64,000 nucleotides of DNA from contig DATHMF010000073.1 in NCBI GenBank assembly GCA_035487355.1, positions 1 to 64,000 on the forward strand. Reading direction: 5' to 3'. Origin of the DNA: Terriglobales bacterium. GTDB taxonomy: Bacteria; Acidobacteriota; Terriglobia; Terriglobales; Acidobacteriaceae. Of the stretch, positions 17,291 through 24,582 are shown one piece after another. Position 1 is the stretch's first letter; each line of letters starts with the position of its first letter. The notes below the pieces were generated by a model. The model worked only from the letters and a program-made list of their open reading frames with translations. It was not told the origin of the DNA and searched no databases. A program made the translations under genes and the position numbers.

Positions 17291-18727
17291 TTACACCGGT
17301 CTCACTACACCCAGCAGTATCTGAAACAAAACCAGCCAGCGTCTGACGTTGGTGGTCATCAGGAAATTTTCTTTCACATGTTCGCGGCCGTTTTTGCCGA
17401 GCTGCTGGGCGAAATCAGGATGCGTCAGCAGATAACGAATCTGGTAGGCGCAGCCCTCGACCGAATGCACCAGCATGCCGGTGAGTTTGTGAATCACCTG
17501 CGTAGGAATTCCGCCAACGGCCCCGGCAATGGTCGGCTTGCCCTTCCACAGGGCTTCGGTCACGGTGAGGCCAAAGCCTTCTTTGAGTGACTTCTGGATA
17601 ATGATGGTCGAGGCCTGCTGCAAAGCATTGATCTCCAGCGCCGACCAGGGCGGCAGATTCAGGATGATAATATCCGGATCGTCCCCGGCCGCTTCCGTCA
17701 CTTCCGCCAGCACAGCCGCGCCTTCCGGGTCGTCGCTGGCGCCGCCGCCGGCCAGGACGAGCTGGCAATCCACATACTTCTTCGCCAGCTTGTAGGCCTG
17801 CACCACTCCCACAGGATCTTTCAGGCGATCAAAACGGGAAATCTGTGTAAGCACCGGCCGCGAGCGGTCAATGCCGAAATCCTCGCAGACCTTTTGTACA
17901 AACGCCTCCTCCACGGGTTTATTTTTTTCCGAAAGCGGGTCAATGCAGGGATAAAACAAATACTGCGGAATCGCGAGCTGCCGGGTAAACGCCGGAGAAG
18001 AAAAGATGGCGGCATCGTACTGCTCCACGAAGGGCTGCAAAAAATTCCACACCTGCGGGTGCGGATTGGAAAGATCAATGTGGCACCGCCAAATCCAGCG
18101 CCCACGCTCTCCCCGCGAGCGAATCAGCCCCACCGGCTGCGGATCGTGAATCACGAACAGATCTTCGTTAAACTGCATGCGCTGCCGGTTCTGTTCGTTA
18201 TACATCAGAAAAAGATCGAGGATTTCTTTGGTGACGTTGAACTCTCCGCCGTGCAGCGCGTTGTGAAATCCTTTGGTGATTTCAAAGAAGTCGTTGCCCC
18301 CGGTGATGACCTCCCACTTGGTGTGGACCTCGAGTTCGTTCATCAGAGGGATAAGGCGGTTCAAAATTTCTGCCACGCCTCCGCCCACCGCCGTCGAGTT
18401 GACCATCTTTACGGTTTTGCCGAGCAAGGGTTGCGCCAAAAAATGCAGCTCATCAATGGCCGCCTTGCCAATGATGGGCTCGTAATCATTGAGTTCAGGT
18501 GGCGGCGGAGGCGGCGGAGGCGTCTCGCTCACCTTGTATTTCTTGCGGCGCTCCGGCCCCGGGGGAATGGCGATTCGATTGGGATCGCGCCGCTCTACAA
18601 AACCTGCGGCTTGCGCAGAGGGCGCTTCCGAGGACGTCTGCTGCTCGAGCGTCCCGGTTCCAACGCCTCCATCCTGTGGCACAACTTCCGGAGTTTGCGG
18701 AATTTGTTTGACAACCTTTTCTTTCAT
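17291..18727 (-). CDS. treT: Trehalose synthase (TreT-like), GT4 glycosyltransferase
   Basis: Probably joins NDP-glucose and glucose to trehalose, a compatible solute. After a disordered Pro-rich N-terminus (to about residue 80) comes the TreT-type core: GKTVKMVNSTAVGGGVAEIL, TGGNDFFEITKGFHNALHG, HDPQPVGLI, WRCHIDLSNP, TQISRFDRLKDP and QKSLKEGFGLTVTEALWKG with the GT4 E-x7-E motif. The ATG at 18727 has AGAGG 8 bp upstream and is preferred to a TTG at 18745. A DUF5752 gene ends 47 bp upstream on the same strand, a pairing that suggests one functional unit. Trehalose phosphorylase-like activity is the main alternative. Confidence 0.85.
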   Translation of the reverse strand: MKEKVVKQIPQTPEVVPQDGGVGTGTLEQQTSSEAPSAQAAGFVERRDPNRIAIPPGPERRKKYKVSETPPPPPPPPELNDYEPIIGKAAIDELHFLAQPLLGKTVKMVNSTAVGGGVAEILNRLIPLMNELEVHTKWEVITGGNDFFEITKGFHNALHGGEFNVTKEILDLFLMYNEQNRQRMQFNEDLFVIHDPQPVGLIRSRGERGRWIWRCHIDLSNPHPQVWNFLQPFVEQYDAAIFSSPAFTRQLAIPQYLFYPCIDPLSEKNKPVEEAFVQKVCEDFGIDRSRPVLTQISRFDRLKDPVGVVQAYKLAKKYVDCQLVLAGGGASDDPEGAAVLAEVTEAAGDDPDIIILNLPPWSALEINALQQASTIIIQKSLKEGFGLTVTEALWKGKPTIAGAVGGIPTQVIHKLTGMLVHSVEGCAYQIRYLLTHPDFAQQLGKNGREHVKENFLMTTNVRRWLVLFQILLGVVRPV

Positions 18728-18774
18728 AGCCGTCGCCTCTGACAAAATCGTGCTTCTGCAATCGTCAATCGCAC

Positions 18775-19503
18775 TTACAACGCCTGCTCAATGATTTTAA
18801 GAATTTGCCGCCGCACATCCTGCAAGGTGGCCGTGTAAATATCAATTCGGTTGACACGGTCGGCGAGCGGTTTTAGTCCCAACTCTTCTCCCAACCAGAC
18901 GGAAAAATCATTGGAGTTTAACTTGATCCGCAGCCGCGCCTGGATAAAGTGGTAATGAATGCTGTTGATGCTGACCTGCTTCAACCCATCGGCGAACTCG
19001 GCCAGATTGCGGGCTACCAGCGGAGTGGGCACAACCACCGTATCACTGGCGCAGAAATAAAACGGTTCAAATGCCGTGCGGTCGCGGGCGCCCGGGTTCT
19101 TCTTCAGGTAATCTTCCATGATCTCGAGCAAGGTTTCGCGCAGCGATTTGATCGAGGTATATTCGCGCACGTCAATTCCGGCCAGCCGCTCCGCCAGTCC
19201 GATCTCATTACAGGCGGCGAACGCCCAGTGGGCAAAATCGTTGGAAAACCCTTCGCTGATGTAATGGTGCTCTTGCAAGGTCTGGAACATGTGCTGGAAG
19301 ATGGAATCATCGGGGCAAGATGGCAAACATTCCGCCAGTTCGCCCAGCGTGGTGGCCTTCTGCCGGCCAATGCGCATCAGGTGCGCCGACGAATTGAAAA
19401 AGAAGGGTGAGCGCGCCTCCCGCAGCGCAGAAGGCGATTGCGTCAGGTTCTGAGTTGTGACCACGGAAGCCGAATCCTCCTCGCAAAATGGTACCGAAAG
19501 CAC
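18775..19503 (-). CDS. DUF5752 family protein
   Basis: A 242-residue soluble protein. The stretch FEPFYFCASDTVVVPTPLVA followed by HYHFIQARLRIKLNSNDFSVWL matches, from memory, the DUF5752 family, usually found beside retaining glycosyltransferases. Function is unknown. It precedes treT with 47 bp between them, so it probably acts in or controls trehalose metabolism. The start is uncertain: the frame opens with a GTG at 19503 and the first 40 residues are not conserved-looking; internal valines at about residues 14-15 could also initiate. Confidence 0.7.
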   Translation of the reverse strand: MLSVPFCEEDSASVVTTQNLTQSPSALREARSPFFFNSSAHLMRIGRQKATTLGELAECLPSCPDDSIFQHMFQTLQEHHYISEGFSNDFAHWAFAACNEIGLAERLAGIDVREYTSIKSLRETLLEIMEDYLKKNPGARDRTAFEPFYFCASDTVVVPTPLVARNLAEFADGLKQVSINSIHYHFIQARLRIKLNSNDFSVWLGEELGLKPLADRVNRIDIYTATLQDVRRQILKIIEQAL

Positions 19504-19730
19504 TTCGTAAGAGCTAGAGCTGGTTTCATCAATATCTTTGAATCTTTAGTGGAGCCCCTGCTCTATTGCCTCAGGGGCTGAAGTGGCCGACGAAGGACTA
19601 CATTCTTAAGATGCTGTCTGCCCTCCTTCCCGTTGTAATCTCCCGCTTTTTTTCAACACCCACTTCCGATTTTTGTAGCCGGGGCGCTGAATTCACGGCA
19701 AAATCCTTACAAGTCGAAATGACCCAGATG

Positions 19731-19763
19731 ACTGAGAACCGAGAACTGAGAACCGAGAACTGA
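19731..19763. repeat. Tandem 14-bp repeat (ACTGAGAACCGAGA)
   Basis: ACTGAGAACCGAGA occurs twice in tandem (19731-19744, 19745-19758) plus a partial third copy (ACTGA) just before the antiporter start. Similar GAACTGGGAACTG-like words occur at about 27.8, 29.76 and 36.18 kb. Confidence 0.75.
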
Positions 19764-19767
19764 AAGA

Positions 19768-20979
19768 ATGCCCGCGCCCACCCCACTGCTTTTCGACCTC
19801 TTTGTCATCTTCGCCGTTACGAAGTGTTTTGGTGAAATCTTCGAGCGTCTTTCTTTGCCGGCTGTTCTAGGAGAAATTCTTGCCGGGATTGTCTTTGGCC
19901 CCTACGCGTTAGGTGTCATCCGCCCCAGCGCCACCGTGTACTCACTCGCCCAGGTCAGCGCGATTTTTCTTTTATTCATGGTGGGTCTGGAAACGTCGCC
20001 GAAGGAAATTATCAAGGTAGGCGGCAAAGCTCTTCAGGTGGCGATATCGGGTATGTTTGTTACCTTCGTGCTGGGCTTCGGATATCTGCTCTTGCGCCAC
20101 CAGCCCGCCCACGAAGCCATGTTTTTGGCCACTGCCATGGTTGCCACCAGCGTAGGCATTACGGCGCGCGTGCTAGCTGATATGGGCTTGCTGCAAACTC
20201 CCTCGGCAAAAATCATTCTGAGCGCGGCGGTCTTTGACGATGTCCTGGGAATGGTCCTGCTTGCGTTGGTGATCGGAGTTGCCTCCCCGCAGGGAGTGAA
20301 CTGGCTTTCCATCTCGATCCTGGCGGTTGAAGCCATCGGCTTTGCCCTTTTCATGATCTTTGTTGCGCCGCGGCTCATCCGCCATGTGTCTCATGGTTTG
20401 CGGCGCATGTCCACCCGCCATCCTCAACTGATAATAGCCTTGGGCATCTGTTTAGGTTTGAGTGTTGCTGCTGAAAAGATTGGTTTGGCCGCTATCATCG
20501 GGGCCTTCTTTGCCGGCCTGATCTTCGCGGAGTATGCGCAGGAGTGGAACCTGCGTCCTGGGGTAGGTGCCATCAGCGAATTTCTGACGCCGTATTTCTT
20601 TTTTACTTTGGGAGCCCAGCTCAACATTCATCTATTTACCGGATCGGTGCTAGTCGCCGCGCTGATCATCTCTGTTCTGGCCATCCTCTCCAAAGTTATA
20701 GGATGCGGACTGCCTGTACTCAAGCAAGGCCGTCACACCGCCCTGCAGGTCGGTGTAGGGATGACCCCCCGCGGCGAGATTGGACTCATCGTTTCGCTGA
20801 TTGGCCTGCAGATGAAAGTGATCTCCGATTCTACCTATGCCGTCGTCGTCTTCATGACCGCCGCGACCATCCTGATCGCGCCGCCCCTGCTGCGCATCGT
20901 GTTTCACAAGGAACGCAAAGCCACCCAACAGCTCCCGATCGAAGGAGAGGACGAAACCGCCTCGTTCACACTGGAGTAA
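19768..20979 (+). CDS. Cation:proton antiporter (CPA2/KefB-type membrane domain)
   Basis: Integral membrane Na+/H+ or K+/H+ exchanger of 403 residues with about a dozen hydrophobic segments. Family hallmarks are LPAVLGEILAGIVFGPYALG in the first helices, the paired-Asp-type region SAAVFDDVLGMVLLALVIG with the two conserved acidic residues, and GMTPRGEIGLIVSLIGLQ. No cytoplasmic RCK/TrkA-N nucleotide-binding domain is present, so regulation by NAD(H) or glutathione in the KefB manner is not expected. The ATG at 19768 follows the 14-bp tandem repeat. Confidence 0.92.
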   Translation: MPAPTPLLFDLFVIFAVTKCFGEIFERLSLPAVLGEILAGIVFGPYALGVIRPSATVYSLAQVSAIFLLFMVGLETSPKEIIKVGGKALQVAISGMFVTFVLGFGYLLLRHQPAHEAMFLATAMVATSVGITARVLADMGLLQTPSAKIILSAAVFDDVLGMVLLALVIGVASPQGVNWLSISILAVEAIGFALFMIFVAPRLIRHVSHGLRRMSTRHPQLIIALGICLGLSVAAEKIGLAAIIGAFFAGLIFAEYAQEWNLRPGVGAISEFLTPYFFFTLGAQLNIHLFTGSVLVAALIISVLAILSKVIGCGLPVLKQGRHTALQVGVGMTPRGEIGLIVSLIGLQMKVISDSTYAVVVFMTAATILIAPPLLRIVFHKERKATQQLPIEGEDETASFTLE

Positions 20980-21045
20980 TTCGCTGTGCGGCATAACCCG
21001 AACGACCATGAAATGATGGTACGATTTACGGAATAAGGAACGATC

Positions 21046-21217
21046 ATGAACAGCCACAAAACCGATTTAATTCGCGCAGCAATCGAACGGATCAAACGCC
21101 TGTTCAAAAAAACCAGACGTGCCCGAGGATGATCCGTATGCCTACGTAACCGCACCTAAGAAACCCAGGCCACCTTATCGCAGCGCTGCTGCCGTAGCAG
21201 AGTTACCCGAAGACTAG
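21046..21217 (+). pseudogene. Small basic ORF interrupted by a +1 frameshift at an A7 run
   Basis: An ATG at 21046 with AAGGA 6 bp upstream encodes MNSHKTDLIRAAIERIKRLFKK and then stops at 21130. If one A of the A7 run (21106-21112) is skipped, translation continues in the next frame as PDVPEDDPYAYVTAPKKPRP and on to a TAG at 21215, giving about 57 residues of sensible Pro/Lys-rich composition. It could be a decayed gene, a sequencing indel, or a gene using slippage at the A-run. I do not recognise a family. Confidence 0.5.
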
Positions 21218-21353
21218 CTGTGGTGCCCCTGACGTCGCGCTGGCTGTTGCGTGGGCATCTTTGCCACGCCTGTGTTGAATAAATTACTCCGCGTATCTCT
21301 GCGTCCTCTGTGGTCAAATTCTTTATAATGCTTCCTTCAAAGAAAGGAATTTG

Positions 21354-22100
21354 ATGTCAGACCTCAAAGACCACGTTGCCCTCGTCACCGGCGCTTCGCA
21401 GGGCATCGGCCGTGCTTGCGCAATCGCGTTGGCCCGGGCAGGGGCCAAAGTTGCGCTGGCCGCGCGTAATGAAGAGAAACTCGCTCAGGTTGTAAGCGAG
21501 ATCAAAGCCGCTGGCGGCGAAGCTGCCGCCTTCAAAATGGATGTCGCCAACGAAGATGAAATCAAGGCCGCTGCCAAAACCGCGATAGACCAATTTGGGA
21601 AAATTGATATTCTCGTTAACAACGCTGGCGTCACCCGCGATACTCTGCTTATGCGCATGAAGCGTGCCGACTGGGATTCGGTCATCGCCACCAATCTTAC
21701 CGGGGCTCATCTCTGCATTCAGGCGGTCATTGGTTCCATGCTCAAGCAGCGCTGGGGACGCATTATTAACATCACCAGTGTCTTCGGACAAATGGGCCAG
21801 GCCGGCCAGGCCAACTACGCCGCCTCCAAAGCTGGCCTTATCGGGCTCACCATGGCCGTCGCCCGCGAGGTCGCCTCGCGCAACATTACGGTCAACGCCG
21901 TTGCTCCCGGCTTTATTGAGACGGCTATGACCGAGTCTCTCTCTCCCGAGCTGAAAGAAAGCGCCCTAAAGGTGATTCCGTTGGGCCGGGTTGGGAGCGA
22001 CCAGGACGTCGCCAATGCCGTCCGCTTCCTTGCCTCTGATGCTGCCAGCTACATCACCGGCCACGTCTTGAACGTCAACGGTGGCATGCTGATGGGGTGA
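21354..22100 (+). CDS. fabG: 3-oxoacyl-[acyl-carrier-protein] reductase
   Basis: NADPH-dependent short-chain dehydrogenase reducing beta-ketoacyl-ACP in fatty-acid elongation. The 248 residues include the cofactor loop TGASQGIG, NNAGVTRDTLLMRM, the catalytic Ser in NITSVFGQMGQAGQANYAASK with the Tyr-x3-Lys pair, and the C-terminal YITGHVLNVNGGM typical of FabG. The ATG at 21354 has AAGGAA at a good distance; the TTG directly before it is a less likely start. A TATAAT at 21324 may be its -10 box. Other SDR reductases look similar, but motif quality favours FabG. Confidence 0.93.
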   Translation: MSDLKDHVALVTGASQGIGRACAIALARAGAKVALAARNEEKLAQVVSEIKAAGGEAAAFKMDVANEDEIKAAAKTAIDQFGKIDILVNNAGVTRDTLLMRMKRADWDSVIATNLTGAHLCIQAVIGSMLKQRWGRIINITSVFGQMGQAGQANYAASKAGLIGLTMAVAREVASRNITVNAVAPGFIETAMTESLSPELKESALKVIPLGRVGSDQDVANAVRFLASDAASYITGHVLNVNGGMLMG

Positions 22101-22229
22101 ATTTAGGCCTCCGCGGTCCATTTTTAATCTGCGTTCATCCGCGGCAAGCCCCACGGCACGCCGGGGCAGGCGGGACAGGTCTGCGACGAAAAGATTTTTC
22201 CTTCGCGTCCTTTGTGTTTAAACTTATTC

Positions 22230-22709
22230 ATGTCCTTGGAAATCCTGCAAGCGTCGTCGCCAGCGCATATCCAGACGGCCCGCGAGCTGTTCAACCAGTA
22301 CGCTACCTCGCTGGATTTCGACCTGTGCTTCCAGAACTTTGAACAGGAGCTGGCTTCGCTGCCCGGCGACTACGCTCCGCCGGAAGGCCGGTTGCTTTTG
22401 GCCTTCTGGGAGGGAGAGCCTATCGGCTGCGGCGCTCTGCATAAATACGCTAAAGGTGACGATGCCGTCTGCGAGATGAAGCGTCTGTACGTCAAGCCCG
22501 AGAATCGTGGGTACGGCATTGGGATGGCGTTAGCTGATCGCCTGATCCGCGAGGCGCGGGAGATCGGATACCGCCGCATGCTCCTCGACACGATTCCCCA
22601 ATCCATGGCCGCCGCCGTTAAAATGTATCGCGCCCTGGGATTTCGCGAGATCGCTTCCTACCGCCCCAATCCGGTGCCCGGCGCGATCTTTCTGGAGCTG
22701 CAGTTGTAA
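22230..22709 (+). CDS. GNAT family N-acetyltransferase
   Basis: Acetyl-CoA-dependent transferase of 159 residues. The acetyl-CoA-binding motif A is CEMKRLYVKPENRGYGIGMALADRLI (core RGYGIG), followed by GYRRMLLDTIPQSMAAAVKMYRALGFREI. This subfamily (short N-terminal helix, LLAFWEGEPIGCGAL) is common and its substrate is unknown. A GTG at 22212 could add six residues; the ATG at 22230 is used here. Confidence 0.85.
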   Translation: MSLEILQASSPAHIQTARELFNQYATSLDFDLCFQNFEQELASLPGDYAPPEGRLLLAFWEGEPIGCGALHKYAKGDDAVCEMKRLYVKPENRGYGIGMALADRLIREAREIGYRRMLLDTIPQSMAAAVKMYRALGFREIASYRPNPVPGAIFLELQL

Positions 22710-22877
22710 AACACGGCCGCACACGTCACATTTGGGTGTGATGGCATGGTCGTCTGCGGCCTGTAACCGCCTTGCTGCAAGGCTACCTATAAAATTTTTG
22801 TTCTTGCCAGAAAGCCTACTTATGGTTACTATTCACGCACTCCCCTGGTGACGCTCTAGTATCGTTATGAACTGTTT

Positions 22878-23231
22878 ATGAATATCGGCGAGACCATCCG
22901 AAACTTCCGGCTTGAAAAGGGTATGTCCCAGGGGGACATAGAGAAGCGCACAGGTCTTTTGCGCTGCTATCTCTCCCGGGTGGAAAACGGCCATACCATC
23001 CCCTCGCTCGATACCCTGGCCAAGATTGCCGGTGCTATGGATGTTCCCCTGGCCCAATTTTTCGTGGAGCCCGTCGCCGAAAACGGTGCTCCAAAAACAG
23101 TTCCCCAACTGGGGGAAGAAGAAGTCCGCTTCCTGACCCAGATCCGTCGTTATTCGCCCAACCTGAATGAAAGCGACCGCAAGATCGTCCTCACCATGGT
23201 GAAAAAGCTTGCCGCCTCCGCAGGTAAGTAA
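22878..23231 (+). CDS. XRE-family helix-turn-helix regulator
   Basis: A 117-residue cytoplasmic DNA-binding protein. The Cro/CI-type HTH covers residues 5-60: IGETIRNFRLEKGMSQGDIE, then LLRCYLSRVENGHTIPSLDTLAKIAGAMDVPL. The C-terminal half (EEEVRFLTQIRRYSPNLNESDRKIVL) is a short helical tail rather than a cupin or peptidase domain. It is 101 bp upstream of the MXAN_5187-like gene, whose expression it may influence. Its target is unknown. Confidence 0.88.
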   Translation: MNIGETIRNFRLEKGMSQGDIEKRTGLLRCYLSRVENGHTIPSLDTLAKIAGAMDVPLAQFFVEPVAENGAPKTVPQLGEEEVRFLTQIRRYSPNLNESDRKIVLTMVKKLAASAGK

Positions 23232-23332
23232 CAGGTCCGCTTGCAACTTGCACCTGTATTTTGTGGTATATATATCTCGCGCTCGTAGGAAAAGTGTGTG
23301 TTTGGGTGTACCCTCGGCCAGGGAGTTGAGTT

Positions 23333-23926
23333 GTGACCGTAGACGAAGAGCTGAATTTGCTGGAAGATAACATGCGCCGGCTCAAAGTCGAATATGACGT
23401 TTTTTTCGGCGGCGGCTCCAAGAAACCTCCAACCGATACCGAATGGCGGGTTCAGACGCTTATCAAGAAGTACTCCGACAGCGGCAAGATGAACTTTTCC
23501 CAGCGCTTCCGTTATAACAGCATTGCTCAAAAATATGCCGTATTCAGCGATCTTTGGCGCAAGAAGCTGAAGATCAAGGAAGAGGGCTACAGCCGTCCTC
23601 AGGACGCCGTTCTGGGCGTTCAAGGCGTGCGCACGGCGGAAGAGCATGCGGCTGCGGCTGCGCTGCAAATTGCCGCCAACAAAGCTTTTATCACGAGCTG
23701 TTCCAACGTCGAGGCCGATCACGAAAATGTTCAGGCCCTCTTCCAGGCCATGATGGAAGCCAAGAAAAGAGCTGGCGAGCAAAGCTCCGCAGGTTTTGAT
23801 TCCTTCAAGTCCTTCCTGCAGAAGAAGACGGAACAAATCCGCAAAGAATACGGCTGCCATTCCGTGGAATACTCCGTCGAACTGGAAAACGGACAGGTCC
23901 GGCTCAAGGCCAAAGCCAAAGTCTGA
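23333..23926 (+). CDS. Conserved hypothetical, MXAN_5187 C-terminal domain-like
   Basis: A soluble 197-residue protein with no signal peptide or membrane segment. It starts with an acidic helix (VDEELNLLEDNMRRLKVEYD) followed by FFGGGSKKPPTDTEWRVQTLIKKY and NFSQRFRYNSIAQKYAVFSDLW. This pattern matches my memory of the C-terminal domain named after Myxococcus MXAN_5187, seen in delta-proteobacteria and acidobacteria; function unknown. The start is a GTG (23333) with GGGAG upstream. A 24-bp repeat copy begins 4 bp after its stop. Confidence 0.65.
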   Translation: MTVDEELNLLEDNMRRLKVEYDVFFGGGSKKPPTDTEWRVQTLIKKYSDSGKMNFSQRFRYNSIAQKYAVFSDLWRKKLKIKEEGYSRPQDAVLGVQGVRTAEEHAAAAALQIAANKAFITSCSNVEADHENVQALFQAMMEAKKRAGEQSSAGFDSFKSFLQKKTEQIRKEYGCHSVEYSVELENGQVRLKAKAKV

Positions 23927-23929
23927 AGG

Positions 23930-23953
23930 CAGCTCCAAGCTCTCAGCTCCAAG
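23930..23953 (+). repeat. 24-bp inverted repeat, left copy
   Basis: The sequence starts CAGCTCCAAGCTCTC and contains AGCTCCAAG twice. Its exact reverse complement is at 24496-24519. The pair brackets the four-helix-bundle gene at 24084-24457. Confidence 0.85.
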
Positions 23954-24083
23954 GGTTTCACCCCCTCACTCTTTTCAGCAGTTAAGCCAATCTGTGACCC
24001 GGGGGATAGAGAGCAAAACTCGCCTCTATCCTTATCCGAGGAAACTGATAATCTTAGTGCGCTAAAGGAAATGAAAAGGCTTT

Positions 24084-24457
24084 ATGGCGGACTCTTATAG
24101 AGACCTGATTGCCTGGAAAAAAGGATGGCTTTTGTACGCGAAATTTATCGGCTCACAGCAACTTTTCCAAGAGAAGAAATGTTTGGGTTGACTTCTCAAA
24201 TACGCCGAGCCTCGGTCTCAATTCCTTCTAATATTGCCGAAGGCAAAGGGCGCTATTCTCAGCGTGATTTTCTACATTTTCTGATGCAAGCCCGAGGCTC
24301 CGTCAATGAGGTTGAGACCCAGTTCTTGCTTGCCCAAGATCTCGGTTACTTACCAGACAAGCAGACTGATCAACTTCTGTCGCAATCGAAGGAACTCGGC
24401 AAGATTCTCAACGGTCTGATTTCCAGCCTGCGCAAAACCGCTGATCCCATAAACTAA
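24084..24457 (+). pseudogene. Four-helix-bundle protein (23S rRNA intervening-sequence/S23 type), frameshifted near its start
   Basis: The main frame from 24125 encodes MAFVREIYRLTATFPREE, SQIRRASVSIPSNIAEGKG and RGSVNEVETQFLLAQDLGYL, the signature of S23/IVS four-helix-bundle proteins, which are structurally related to the Avd accessory protein of diversity-generating retroelements. The normal N-terminus (MADSYRDLIAWKK) is present from an ATG at 24084 with AAGG upstream, but an A6 run (24117-24122) puts it one base out of frame; A7 would restore a continuous 124-residue protein. It lies within 24-bp inverted repeats. It may be a real frameshift, slippage, or an assembly indel. An internal start at 24125 would give a shortened bundle. 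Confidence 0.75.
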
Positions 24458-24495
24458 TCATTCTCCGGGCCCAAGCTTCGGACTTACCTTTGGAG

Positions 24496-24519
24496 CTTGG
24501 AGCTGAGAGCTTGGAGCTG
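24496..24519 (-). repeat. 24-bp inverted repeat, right copy
   Basis: Exact reverse complement of 23930-23953 (reads CTTGGAGCTGAGAGCTTGG on the plus strand), 38 bp after the four-helix-bundle stop. Confidence 0.85.
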
Positions 24520-24582
24520 GTTAGTTGTCTTATATAATTTCTAGTTCGGTGTCCCAACGGACACCTTCCCCTGGGGAGCACA

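Noticed and set aside
23930..24519. Diversity-generating retroelement
   Set aside because: There is an Avd-like fold but no reverse transcriptase or variable/template repeat in the window.
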